Shown here: in pieces, positions 1 through 7,892 of the stretch
Numbering within the stretch: the first letter of the stretch is position 1
Layout: every line of letters starts with the position of its first letter
Origin: JAVVRI01 sp036654795
Lineage (GTDB): Bacteria > Bacteroidota > Bacteroidia > Bacteroidales > Tannerellaceae
DNA: 47,786 bases
Assembly: GCA_036654795.1 (NCBI GenBank)
Contig: JAVVRI010000002.1
Span: 1 to 47,786, forward strand
Direction of reading: 5' to 3'
Program-made: the position numbers and the translations under genes
Notes under the pieces: generated by a model
What the model saw: the letters and a program-made list of their open reading frames with translations, nothing else
Told to the model about the DNA's origin: nothing
Databases searched by the model: none

Positions 1-19
1 ATTAGATTAGAGTGATTAA

Positions 20-55
20 AAAAGCCCGGCAGACTGTGAAGTTAGCCGGGCTTTT
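20..55. terminator. Bidirectional intrinsic terminator
   Basis: The arms AAAAGCCCGGC (20-30) and GCCGGGCTTTT (45-55) are perfectly complementary around a 14-nt loop, with an A run on one side and a T run on the other. It can terminate the minus-strand DUF5053-like gene that ends at 81 and also any plus-strand transcript entering from the left. Confidence 0.85.
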
Positions 56-80
56 GCTCTCTGTGAATTTGTCAAGATCT

Positions 81-521
81 TCAGAGTGTTTGCTCGATAA
101 CCAGAGCTGTACGTTCTATTTTTCCGCTAATATCACGGAGTGCTTGTAATAAGATCTGTTTTTCATCATGGGTAAATTGAACCTCTTTACCGTGAATCAT
201 TAATCCGTTGATTCTTTGATTCACCCACGCCCGGCTTTTATTAAAGTAGGTTCGGGCAATGAAGGACCAGGATATAGACTCGTATATACCATCAAGTTTT
301 TTCCTAAGGACATCATCAATTAATTTATCAGCTCTAACACAGGCTTCATTCGCTCCATTGATAAATGCTTCACTGACTAGTTGTTTTTCTTCGCCACTTT
401 TTGAGTTGACAAATGCTTTCACTTCCGAACGAAAAGACTTGCGCTCTTCATCCGTATCCAGAAGCATAAATTTACTTTTTAAGGCTTCCAGCTCCTGATT
501 GACTTGATCGTAATTAGCCAT
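81..521 (-). CDS. DUF5053-like protein, prophage-associated
   Basis: This 146-residue soluble protein is rich in charged residues and looks mostly helical. It has no signal peptide or membrane segment. From memory it resembles the Bacteroides DUF5053 family, whose C-terminal half carries a 'WVNQRING...F' block (here around residues 99-117) followed by a short helix. The function of that family is unknown. The gene sits in an AT-rich stretch beside a broken tail tape-measure fragment, so a phage or integrative-element origin is likely. The start ATG at 521 has no clear Shine-Dalgarno site, which is normal for this phylum. A strong hairpin terminator lies about 25 bases beyond the stop. The family assignment is from recall, not from a search. 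Confidence 0.65.
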   Translation of the reverse strand: MANYDQVNQELEALKSKFMLLDTDEERKSFRSEVKAFVNSKSGEEKQLVSEAFINGANEACVRADKLIDDVLRKKLDGIYESISWSFIARTYFNKSRAWVNQRINGLMIHGKEVQFTHDEKQILLQALRDISGKIERTALVIEQTL

Positions 522-565
522 TATATTTAGTTTTAAAAATATTCAATGAAAAGATCTTTTAGATA

Positions 566-583
566 GTACCCCCGAAGGGGTAC
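566..583 (-). other. UUCG-tetraloop hairpin between two small genes
   Basis: Read on the minus strand, the sequence GTACCCC-TTCG-GGGGTAC forms a 7-bp stem closed by a UUCG loop, the very stable RNA tetraloop class. It lies between the 57-residue ORF and the DUF5053-like gene, and 12 bases beyond it comes a palindrome AAAAGATCTTTT (549-560). It may be a weak terminator or a processing or stability element between the two co-oriented genes. No T run follows directly. Confidence 0.6.
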
Positions 584-589
584 CATCCG

Positions 590-763
590 CTAACCTTTCA
601 ACTTGAGCAACAATGATAGTCTGTCTAAATGCAGATCTATTTGTTTTTCAAGTTCTCTTTCTGAATTGCCTTGAATCAAGTCATCCCAGTAAAGAGAATA
701 GAACAGAAGATTTCTCTTTTCGTGTTCTATCTGAGCTTTTAGCTCTTCATGGTTATCTTCCAT
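590..763 (-). CDS. Small hypothetical protein, 57 residues
   Basis: An ATG at 763 opens a 57-residue frame closed by TAG at 590. The product begins MEDNHEELKAQIEHEKRN and is charged, Glu/Lys-rich and probably one or two amphipathic helices, ending in a Leu-rich stretch (LDRLSLLLKLKG). I do not recognise a family. It is co-oriented with the DUF5053-like gene 68 bases downstream, and the composition looks like a real protein rather than a shadow frame. It is plausibly another accessory gene of the same phage-derived segment. A copy of AAAAGATCTT sits just upstream of the start (767-775), and the same motif recurs before and after the neighbouring gene. Confidence 0.5.
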   Translation of the reverse strand: MEDNHEELKAQIEHEKRNLLFYSLYWDDLIQGNSERELEKQIDLHLDRLSLLLKLKG

Positions 764-863
764 CTAAAAGATCTTGACTCTACAAAGATAGATAAACATT
801 TGTTTATCGTCAATGAATTATCAATTTATTTACTCCTTAATTTATATTTTACTATAAACAGTT

Positions 864-1316
864 ATGGGAATAAGAAATCGTGACGGCGCTCTTTACGCAG
901 CAACAGGAATAGACAATGCGGGTCTGTATGAAGGTCGTCGGGAAGCAAAGGGTATCATTAAGGCTATGGCTGGACAGATAACCTCTTTCGATGTATTCAG
1001 CGGTATAGGTATCAGTGCCGCGACGGCCTTTGCCAGTGCAGCTAAAAGCTCCTACGATTTTGAAAAAGAGTTTCGCAAGAATATGCTGGAAGTAGCCACC
1101 AAATATCTGTTGCGGCAGCCATGGTTATTGAGAATCTTCGTTATCAATCTTCCTTGGCACATATGCAGGGGTTGACAGCCAAGCAACGACAAGCACGATT
1201 CTCAAGAGAACGCAGCAAGGCTACTCTCGCAAATTCTGATTGACAACCGGAGGTTGAGGGCTATGAGGGAGCTCGCTCAACTGCATAAAAATTACTTCCG
1301 AAACTTGAGAATGTAA
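864..1316 (+). pseudogene. Phage tail tape-measure remnant, frame-disrupted
   Basis: The frame opening at ATG 864 reads like the N-terminus of a Bacteroides prophage tape-measure protein: a hydrophobic 'FSGIGISAATAFASAAKSS' segment followed by 'YDFEKEFRKNMLEVAT' near residues 63-79. After about 1100 this frame turns into unlikely sequence and stops at 1175. A second frame (about 1100-1243, including MVIENLRYQSSLAHMQGLTAKQRQ) takes over. A third then continues as NAARLLSQILIDNRRLRAM up to TAA at 1316. The shifts between frames and the tiny size, where full tape-measure proteins usually exceed 700 residues, indicate a deletion-joined and frameshifted remnant. Whether the last two frames come from the same original gene is uncertain. 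Confidence 0.6.
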
Positions 1317-1362
1317 CCCTCCATATCTGCTTTATCCATCATGAGGTAGAGTACAGTTGTTG

Positions 1363-2619
1363 CTATTTTTGCTGTTTCTTTAATTTATAGACGGCTGTTT
1401 CGAGCGACTCGGTCGGTTCGATGATGTTATAGGATCCCCAGAAGTTTTCATCCATGAAGTCGGTCACCTTGTCGGAGAGTGACTGGCTTATCTTGAAAGA
1501 TTCTTTGTAGGGAATCTTGCTGACGTTTTGATCCTTTCCATCGGTTACTACCATTTCAGATATGATGGTGTAGCTGGTGGAGAATAGTTTCCGTTTCCAA
1601 TCGCATTTAAAGCGGACTTCGTTACGTATATAGCTGAGGTAACTACGCTCGTCGCGTTGTTTATAGGTTACGAGGAAGGAGACTTCTACTGGCTTGAAGC
1701 GTAGTCCGAAGGGCTTTTTCTTGAGAATAGCTTGCGTGGCCTTATTTTGATCGTCCATGCTGAGGCTAAACTCCGCCCGACTGAAGGCGAGCTTTTCTTT
1801 GTCAATATACAACTTGCCGTAATAGAGGGCGTAGGGCAGTAGGACTTGCGGTTGGAAACTGATCACGTAATGCGGACGATTTCCGATCGTGGTTGCCTCC
1901 TCCATGCGAAAAGTATAACAGGATAGGCTTGCCGGATCGAGCAGTATATCCGGATTTTTAACCACATCCAGAAAAACGGAGAGGTTAGGGCCTCCGAGCA
2001 ACTTGACTACTAATGTGTCGCTTGCCTTCTGGCTGAGCAAGCGGCGTCCTTTAAATAGTTGGACGCGGTCATTGTCTATCCTCTCGTTATAGGACGTCTT
2101 AAAAATGTCTATTACTGCTTCGGAAAGGTTGATATATCGGCGCCCTTTTTGAGCTGTTTCGCGATAGAAGCCGGTCAGCCGATTGTCCTTGGTGCTGTAA
2201 TTGTCCGGTATTTTTCGGATGGCTGCTTCTACGAGCAAGAGAGGATCATTGGCTCGCACAATGACTTCGTCCAACACATTGGCGTTGGGGGTGAGCTGTA
2301 TGTTTACCGTTGATAGTTCCTTGTTATCTATCGGCATGCGGTAATCAAGGAATCCGATATGAGATATTTCCACTTGCCTTGCGGATAAGTGCTTGTCTAT
2401 TTTGATGGAGAAGACGCCGTCTGCATTGGTTACCGTCCCGATGTTGGTTCCGGGGACGGAGATGTTGACATTTTCCAGTCTTTTCTTACTCTGTTTGTCT
2501 TTTACCGTACCGCTGATGGTGATGTAGGCGGCACTTTCCTGTGCTTGCAAGGGCAGGGCTGAGGCTATAAACCATGCAATTAAAAGGAATCCGAGGGCTT
2601 TTTTACCTATTGCTTTCAT
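1363..2619 (-). CDS. Secreted carboxypeptidase-regulatory-like domain protein
   Basis: This is a 418-residue exported protein. Residues 1-26 form a signal peptide ending in LPLQAQ. A CarboxypepD_reg-like (Ig-like) domain follows at about residues 33-115, with the usual ISGTVKD...LENVNISVPGTNIGTVTNADG pattern and a closing 'VLDEVIVRA' as in TonB-dependent receptor plugs. The remaining 300 residues are beta-rich and contain no TonB beta-barrel, so this is not a SusC protein. The family is common in Bacteroidales and has no firm function; an outer-membrane or periplasmic role in envelope assembly is an inference. The gene is divergent from the ECF sigma factor at 2925, and the shared 305-bp spacer contains the palindrome array at 2711-2792. 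It appears to be monocistronic. Confidence 0.8.
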   Translation of the reverse strand: MKAIGKKALGFLLIAWFIASALPLQAQESAAYITISGTVKDKQSKKRLENVNISVPGTNIGTVTNADGVFSIKIDKHLSARQVEISHIGFLDYRMPIDNKELSTVNIQLTPNANVLDEVIVRANDPLLLVEAAIRKIPDNYSTKDNRLTGFYRETAQKGRRYINLSEAVIDIFKTSYNERIDNDRVQLFKGRRLLSQKASDTLVVKLLGGPNLSVFLDVVKNPDILLDPASLSCYTFRMEEATTIGNRPHYVISFQPQVLLPYALYYGKLYIDKEKLAFSRAEFSLSMDDQNKATQAILKKKPFGLRFKPVEVSFLVTYKQRDERSYLSYIRNEVRFKCDWKRKLFSTSYTIISEMVVTDGKDQNVSKIPYKESFKISQSLSDKVTDFMDENFWGSYNIIEPTESLETAVYKLKKQQK

Positions 2620-2710
2620 TTGACTGTCTGTTTTTTTAGTAAGGTGAATAATCTTGTTTCTACTTATATGATCGCCCAGCTTTGAAATACCCTATGGAAA
2701 AAAGGTATAA

Positions 2711-2792
2711 GCGTATAAAAGTTTCATACCGATGAAACAAAAGTTTCAATGCTATGAAACAAAAGTTTCACCGTGATGAAACAAAAGTTTCA
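2711..2792. repeat. Four-unit palindrome array, exact 22-bp period
   Basis: Three identical copies of TGAAACAAAAGTTTCA lie at 2733-2748, 2755-2770 and 2777-2792. A degenerate fourth unit lies in register at 2711-2726, sharing only AAAAGTTTCA. Each copy is an inverted repeat (TGAAAC/GTTTCA around AAAA), and the period is exactly 22 bp. The 6-nt sequences between copies differ completely (TACCGA, ATGCTA, CCGTGA) while the palindromes are invariant. Selection or conversion on the palindrome therefore fits better than simple recent tandem duplication. The array sits about 90 bases upstream of the 1363-2619 gene and about 130 bases upstream of the divergent sigma factor. Confidence 0.95.
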
Positions 2793-2860
2793 GCTAAATG
2801 TTTATTGTTGAAACTAAGCATATATTTTTAAAAATGAACCGTGATTTTGGTTGTTCCTGA

Positions 2861-2889
2861 TTGGATGTGCGATTATTTTATTAAGTTTG
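2861..2889 (+). promoter_or_regulatory. Bacteroidales-type promoter for the ECF sigma gene
   Basis: TTG at 2861-2863 is separated by 18 bases from TAAGTTTG at 2882-2889, fitting the primary-sigma consensus of the phylum (TTTG near -33, TAnnTTTG near -7). Transcription would start near 2896, giving a leader of about 30 bases before the GTG at 2925. Confidence 0.6.
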
Positions 2890-2924
2890 CACGAACGGAA
2901 TGAGTAAGAATAAAAGATAAGTCG

Positions 2925-3503
2925 GTGATAGTTATCAATGAAGATATAATAGCTCGTGTAAATGAAGGCGATTCGAAAGCATTCGAACAATTATATACTG
3001 CTTACTATGTGTATTTATGTACGGTGGCAACCAAATACGTATATAATCCGCAGGTGGCGCAGGAGATTGTAAATGATGTCTTTTTGAACGTGTGGAATCA
3101 GCGTGGCGGTTTGACTTATCCTGTGAATGCGTATTTGATACGAGCGGTGCAGAATCGTAGTCTGAATCACCTACGTGAGCGGCACATGGAAATGGTTCCC
3201 CTTTCCGAAGTGCAGGAATATCTGTTTTCTCAGCATGAGCAGCTGGTAATGGCTGATGCCTATCCGTTGGAGCATCTTGAAAATAAAGAGTTTGAGCAAG
3301 TAGTATGTGCGGCAATAGATACGTTACCTGAAAAATGCCGTGATATTTTTGTGCAATATCTTTATCATAATAAAACTTACGACGAGATTGCGCAAATAAA
3401 CCATATTAGTCCAAGTACGGTTCGGGTGCAGATAAAATTGGGATTGGTTAAACTGAAAGATCGTTTGGGGCGGTTCTATCCTCTCTTTCTTCTCTTCTTT
3501 TGA
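2925..3503 (+). CDS. ECF-type RNA polymerase sigma-70 factor
   Basis: This 192-residue protein has the two-domain ECF layout. Sigma region 2 lies at about residues 15-80 (FEQLYTAYYVYL ... EIVNDVFLNVW) and region 4 at about residues 125-180 (IDTLPEKCRDIF ... YDEIAQINHISPSTVRVQI). It directs RNA polymerase to specific promoters. The reading frame has no ATG near its beginning, since the ATG at 2938 is out of frame; the GTG at 2925 is the best start and lies about 30 bases after a good promoter. No FecR-type anti-sigma gene follows, because the next gene is convergent, so it is an orphan. The C-terminus ends in a hydrophobic tail (FYPLFLLFF), which is unusual for a soluble sigma factor. Its targets cannot be predicted; the array in its upstream spacer is a possible regulatory site. 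Confidence 0.88.
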   Translation: MIVINEDIIARVNEGDSKAFEQLYTAYYVYLCTVATKYVYNPQVAQEIVNDVFLNVWNQRGGLTYPVNAYLIRAVQNRSLNHLRERHMEMVPLSEVQEYLFSQHEQLVMADAYPLEHLENKEFEQVVCAAIDTLPEKCRDIFVQYLYHNKTYDEIAQINHISPSTVRVQIKLGLVKLKDRLGRFYPLFLLFF

Positions 3504-3528
3504 TGAAAGAATAGCTATAAAACCAGAG

Positions 3529-3578
3529 CAACCGTCTTCTCTGCCGAGTCTTATAAAAGGCGGCAGGGAAGACGGTTG
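3529..3578. terminator. Hairpin between convergent genes
   Basis: The 18-nt arms CAACCGTCTTCTCTGCCG (3529-3546) and its near-perfect complement (3561-3578, one G-U type difference) enclose a 14-nt loop. It lies between the stop of the sigma gene (3503) and the stop of the GH84 gene (3596), as expected for a shared terminator. There is no strong T run on the plus side; on the minus side GGTTTTAT follows a few bases on. Confidence 0.7.
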
Positions 3579-3595
3579 TCCGATTGATAGGGGTA

Positions 3596-6112
3596 CTATT
3601 CTTTTACAATCTCGTGAATCTTTACCGGGAATGATCCGATGGTGCTGATTTGGAGATTCTCAATGTCGTCTATCAGCTCTTTGCTGAGGTGGATGTATCC
3701 TGCATAACCATGATAAAGGATACGTTTCTCATCCGCTTTGGAGAGGCCGGTGATGGAGACGATGCTCTCATTTCCTCCGGAGAGGTAGAGCGAGATGTCT
3801 TCTACATCCTTGCAGGGTATCATTATCTTTTCCCCCTCTTTCAACACCTTAGCGGTAGTCAGATTTTGGTCGTACAGCGTGAGGGCTTCGTTTATCTCCG
3901 GAGCTTCCTGAGTTGTGACGTTAAAATTTGTGACGTAGAGCTCGAAGGCTTCGTTCGACTTGTTTATCAGGCGTATGAAGCGTGCTTTGGGGTCGATCTG
4001 ATTTAGTATGCCGTTGACGCTTTCGGTGGCAATGCCTATGAGGGGATTCCACTGCTTACCGTCGGCAGACCATTCGAATGTCCGTCCCTGTTTATTGCTT
4101 TGTGGCAAGTTGTAGCTGAATGACTTTGCGTCCCGCTGCATCTCCCAGCCTAGCCCAATGTATTGGTTTGGTTCCAGCTTGACCACTTCGAATACGGGTA
4201 CATAGGCGAGGGTGCTCTCATCTTCCATAAGCGGCTGGTGCTTCATTTGATTTACGTTTGTCAGGGTGGAGCGAATGTTTACCTTTACCTCTTCGGACGA
4301 GCTTTCCGAGGTAGAGAGCAGGCTTTTACCTGTTAGCCGGTATACTTCTGTGATGAATGGATATAGCACGCGTGATCCCGTTTTGATGCCTCTTTGAAGT
4401 GAGGATTGATTGAAGAAGTGGTTAATCTGCTTCATGCTGTCCATCAGGGCGGTTACTTCTTGGTAGCATTGCCAGGTGTTGGCGTGGTCTTTCTGATAGC
4501 AGGCATGTGCCATTTGCAGAGCGGAAGTTCCCGTTTTGCCCAGCAGTTCGAACTGGATAAGCCAGGGGTTGATTTGCTGAATCATCTGTTTGTTCGTGCT
4601 TTGGCTATAGATCATAGCCGGAGCCATGTTGATTTGCATGAAGAGCGTACCAATTTGGTTGGCATCTGTTTCGCGGAATTGACCTGTTTTATATCCTGCC
4701 AGGAAGGCATCTACTTGTGGTTTGATGCGAACAGACTCGTCGCGGCGATATAGGTGTCCGTTTGGTCCCGGATCGGTGTTGTGCTCAGCGAACGTACGGA
4801 AGGCTAGTGGTGCTTCTGGCATGATTGTCTGGCAAGCCGTTTCCCAAGCTTTTGCTGGATCGTAGCTCTGCATGTTCCAACCATACATAGCAACACTGAA
4901 GATGCCTACCTTCGAAGCTTCTGCATGCTCCATCGGATTGGACACGAAGCCGGAAATGGATTCCGCAATCTCTGTGTCCAGCCCATAAGCCGGCCCCATC
5001 AACAGATGATCGCGGCAATAGTCGTTTACCGGAAAGTTCCACCAGATAAAAGCCGGCCGATGGATGCGTGCATTCACCCATTCCACCCCTTCGCGCGTGA
5101 TGTCGTCCACCACGCGGTCTCCTGTCCACATCACGCGGATAGCCGGATCGAGTTGTGTGCCCAGAATATCCAGATAATCGCCCTTTGCCAGATCGCGTTC
5201 ATACTCGGTTGGGCACATAATCAGAGGCAATAGGTCTTCTTTTTGCGCGATGAACTCTTTCTGTATGTAGTTCATGAGGCCTACTTGCTTTTCGGCACGT
5301 GTCCCTTCGCCGGAGATGTCGTCGAAGAAGACGGCAAACGAACGTACACCCAGATCGTACATCTTTTTGAACTTAACGAGGATAGCGCTGCTATCTTCCA
5401 GTGTCCATTGAATGTCCTTACCCGGATGGACAGCCCATACGAAGTCCACTTTGTTGCGTGCTGCCTCGGCGGTCAGTTCGCTTATCTGAGCAGCCTGCTT
5501 GGCCGGATAGGGTTCGCGCCAAGAGGGAGAACTGTGGTAGGGGTCGTCTTTAGGACCATAAATATATGTATTCATTTTTACTTTACCGTAGAAGCGAAGC
5601 TGCTCGATGCGATCAGCTTGACTCCAAGGAGTACCGTAAAAGCCTTCTACCGTGCCGCGGTAGGTAACGTCAGGATAGTCCGTCACCGTACAGAGTGGTA
5701 GTGTGCGTTTACCTTCCTCATTGCGTCCCGCCATTTGTTTTAGGGTCTGGGCGGCATAGAACAGGGAGCGGCTGTCTGCTATCTCAATCGTGATCCCTCT
5801 TTTCGTGATGGTCAGGCGATAAGCACCGGAGCGTAGCATTTGTGGTGTCTTTTCTTTCAAGGCGCGTATCTCCAAGGGGAGGGATTTGCCTTTATTTACA
5901 ATAGGCAACACTTCGTGGATTAACCGGATGGCATCTACATCAGGATTGTCCATCCCTTTCAACCGATAGCCGGATGGCGGCGTGTACAGTTGATTAGACA
6001 TAACGACCTCCTGCGGCTCAGGATATATGCTGAGCGCGATGCTTTGCGCCTCTAAGGAGGTACTAGTGCAGTGGAGCACCAGAGCGGCAAGTACATACTT
6101 TAGTGTTTTCAT
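3596..6112 (-). CDS. GH84 beta-N-acetylglucosaminidase (O-GlcNAcase-like)
   Basis: This 838-residue exported enzyme should hydrolyse terminal beta-GlcNAc by substrate-assisted catalysis. A signal peptide covers residues 1-23. A GH20b-type N-terminal domain lies at about 24-147 and the GH84 TIM barrel at about 150-450, with YRGTVEGFYGTPW (151-163) and NTYIYGPKDDPYH (181-193). The catalytic Asp pair is D264-D265 in FFDDISGE, and WTGDR and WWNFPVNDY follow. A helical domain and a C-terminal beta-sandwich complete it. I recall close similarity to the characterised Bacteroides thetaiotaomicron GH84 enzyme, although this protein is somewhat longer. In Bacteroides it probably acts on host glycans in the periplasm. 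It starts 24 bases after the stop of the DUF3857 gene, so it is likely the last gene of that operon. Confidence 0.93.
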   Translation of the reverse strand: MKTLKYVLAALVLHCTSTSLEAQSIALSIYPEPQEVVMSNQLYTPPSGYRLKGMDNPDVDAIRLIHEVLPIVNKGKSLPLEIRALKEKTPQMLRSGAYRLTITKRGITIEIADSRSLFYAAQTLKQMAGRNEEGKRTLPLCTVTDYPDVTYRGTVEGFYGTPWSQADRIEQLRFYGKVKMNTYIYGPKDDPYHSSPSWREPYPAKQAAQISELTAEAARNKVDFVWAVHPGKDIQWTLEDSSAILVKFKKMYDLGVRSFAVFFDDISGEGTRAEKQVGLMNYIQKEFIAQKEDLLPLIMCPTEYERDLAKGDYLDILGTQLDPAIRVMWTGDRVVDDITREGVEWVNARIHRPAFIWWNFPVNDYCRDHLLMGPAYGLDTEIAESISGFVSNPMEHAEASKVGIFSVAMYGWNMQSYDPAKAWETACQTIMPEAPLAFRTFAEHNTDPGPNGHLYRRDESVRIKPQVDAFLAGYKTGQFRETDANQIGTLFMQINMAPAMIYSQSTNKQMIQQINPWLIQFELLGKTGTSALQMAHACYQKDHANTWQCYQEVTALMDSMKQINHFFNQSSLQRGIKTGSRVLYPFITEVYRLTGKSLLSTSESSSEEVKVNIRSTLTNVNQMKHQPLMEDESTLAYVPVFEVVKLEPNQYIGLGWEMQRDAKSFSYNLPQSNKQGRTFEWSADGKQWNPLIGIATESVNGILNQIDPKARFIRLINKSNEAFELYVTNFNVTTQEAPEINEALTLYDQNLTTAKVLKEGEKIMIPCKDVEDISLYLSGGNESIVSITGLSKADEKRILYHGYAGYIHLSKELIDDIENLQISTIGSFPVKIHEIVKE

Positions 6113-6136
6113 AAAGACCGGATTATTAGGTTTACC

Positions 6137-7885
6137 TTATTTGGAATGAATAAGCAACTGCGTTCCGTTTACATCTGTCCAATGGTTTATCAATGTGCGG
6201 AAGGCAGGAAAGAGAGCCGGCGTGATGGTCTGCTCTTTGAGCACAATCTGGCGGCTGACGGTAACGGTGTTGCTTGTCTGGCCGATCGTGATTGTCAGGT
6301 TGCCTGTGGCGTTGTCTATCTTTCGTGTGCCGACAGGAGTGGCTAGCTTCATTCCTTCGGGCAGTTGGATGCTGTATTCCATCTGTTCCGTTGCCAGATA
6401 GGGGAGGCGGAGGGAGGTTTGGCGGCTGCTGTTGGATGCCACGAAAGGTGAATGCGTCAAGCAGAGAGGCAGGTCGGGAAGAGAAACCAGCACATAACCA
6501 GCCGTCTCCTTCAGCGCCTCTTCAGTGGTATAGGTATAGATTACGTCATTACCCTTGCGCACCATCGTAGCCTCTTTACCGGCACCGGTCAGGGTGGCAG
6601 CGTTGTCGCCATAATAGGGCACTAGCTCTTTACCGATGGTGGCGGTTATTTTGGCTACGGCTTTCTCTGTTGTTAGGGTGATGACGGCTTGGCTATGTAT
6701 ATTGGTGTGGTGAGTGGGCAGCGTAACGACTTCTCCAGCGCGTGTCAGGCTGAGTTGATGTCCTTGGTTGCCAGTCCATACGGCATCAGCAGATTTTGCA
6801 TTTCTTGTGGTAAGTGTGCAAGTGTTACCGTCTGCTTTGGCAAGGACGAACAGTTCGTCGATGGCGCTTAGTCCCAAAGCCTCGGCAGGGAGCTGGGTGT
6901 TATAGGAGGCGACGACCTCGGCTTGTATCCCGGCAGCTATCAGCAGACCACTTATCAGGTTAGCTTTTTCTGCTTCCGTGGCATAGGCGGAATTGATTAC
7001 GTCATTGGCCGGACGAAGGCGGTAATAGCTTCCTTGCAGATTGAGTGCACACTTGCCAAACTGGTTCTGCACGTAGTTATGGATCACTTCCACCTTTTCC
7101 ATCTCCGTCGTTTTCCCTTCGGTCAGCGATTCGGCAATAGTGAGCAGTTGGGCGTCGCCGGCCGGTGTGAACTGGGCAAGCAGCGTTTTTAGTGATGCGG
7201 CAGGTGAAGCGTAAGTCGTAGCTGTCAGTAGCTGAGTGCTCTTTGCTTGATACTCGCGAGGGAGAGCCGTGAGGTTGCGTAGTCTCCAACAGATCTGTTT
7301 CATGCCGTCCACAGTAGTTACTTTGGGCTGAGTGGCGGCGCCTTTCAGGGCGTAATGGCTCGGTTTGCCTTCGGGGAGGTTTAGGGTGACGGTGCATTCC
7401 TTTACCGGCACAGGCTGTTGCAGGTTCTCGTAGATGTCCAGCTCAGTCAGGTAGCCTGGCCGGGTCAGGATGGAGTAGTCCAGATAGATGGTAGCACCTA
7501 GTTCGAGACCGGTATGCACAACGACCATCTCCTTTAGATGATTCCAAGCGGGGGCATCGGCTGCAGCGCGGGGTAAGACTTCTACGAAGGCATTGTCCGG
7601 TGTCTTGACGATGCTTCCATCTTTTTGCCGGGTGTAGGAGGAATGAATCTTCAACTCTTGGAACTCGGGGTTATAGGTGATGAAGCTCTCGCCAAACGTG
7701 CTGTTCATTGCGGTGTGCGTAAAGAGGGTAAGCTCCGTGTTGCAGCGATATTCCTGACTGCCGTCGGCATGCAGTGTATACGTTTTCTGGAGTTTGTCAT
7801 AGCAGGCTTCCTGTGCAGTGGCCGTTGCGGTCATCAGCAGAAGGAGGCAGAGAAAGAGTGCGGATGTATAGTTGTTTTTCGTCAT
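6137..7885 (-). CDS. Exported DUF3857 protein, degenerate transglutaminase-like core
   Basis: This 582-residue protein has a signal peptide (residues 1-24, ending in TATA) and an N-terminal DUF3857 beta domain at about 25-215. A transglutaminase-like helical core follows at about 235-345 and a beta-rich tail after it. The segment that aligns with the catalytic Cys block of its neighbour reads ATEAEKANLISGLLIAAG, so the Cys is absent, and no convincing His/Asp pair follows. It is probably a non-catalytic paralogue of the upstream 656-residue protein, with which it shares the 'GKTTEMEK' linker. Its start lies 7 bases after that gene's stop, which indicates co-transcription and perhaps a partner role. 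The biological function of the family is not established. Confidence 0.85.
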   Translation of the reverse strand: MTKNNYTSALFLCLLLLMTATATAQEACYDKLQKTYTLHADGSQEYRCNTELTLFTHTAMNSTFGESFITYNPEFQELKIHSSYTRQKDGSIVKTPDNAFVEVLPRAAADAPAWNHLKEMVVVHTGLELGATIYLDYSILTRPGYLTELDIYENLQQPVPVKECTVTLNLPEGKPSHYALKGAATQPKVTTVDGMKQICWRLRNLTALPREYQAKSTQLLTATTYASPAASLKTLLAQFTPAGDAQLLTIAESLTEGKTTEMEKVEVIHNYVQNQFGKCALNLQGSYYRLRPANDVINSAYATEAEKANLISGLLIAAGIQAEVVASYNTQLPAEALGLSAIDELFVLAKADGNTCTLTTRNAKSADAVWTGNQGHQLSLTRAGEVVTLPTHHTNIHSQAVITLTTEKAVAKITATIGKELVPYYGDNAATLTGAGKEATMVRKGNDVIYTYTTEEALKETAGYVLVSLPDLPLCLTHSPFVASNSSRQTSLRLPYLATEQMEYSIQLPEGMKLATPVGTRKIDNATGNLTITIGQTSNTVTVSRQIVLKEQTITPALFPAFRTLINHWTDVNGTQLLIHSK

Positions 7886-7892
7886 TGTCTTC

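Noticed and set aside
2711..2792. CRISPR array
   Set aside because: Units are 16-nt palindromes with 6-nt gaps. Real arrays have repeats and spacers of roughly 25-40 nt each, and no cas gene is present.
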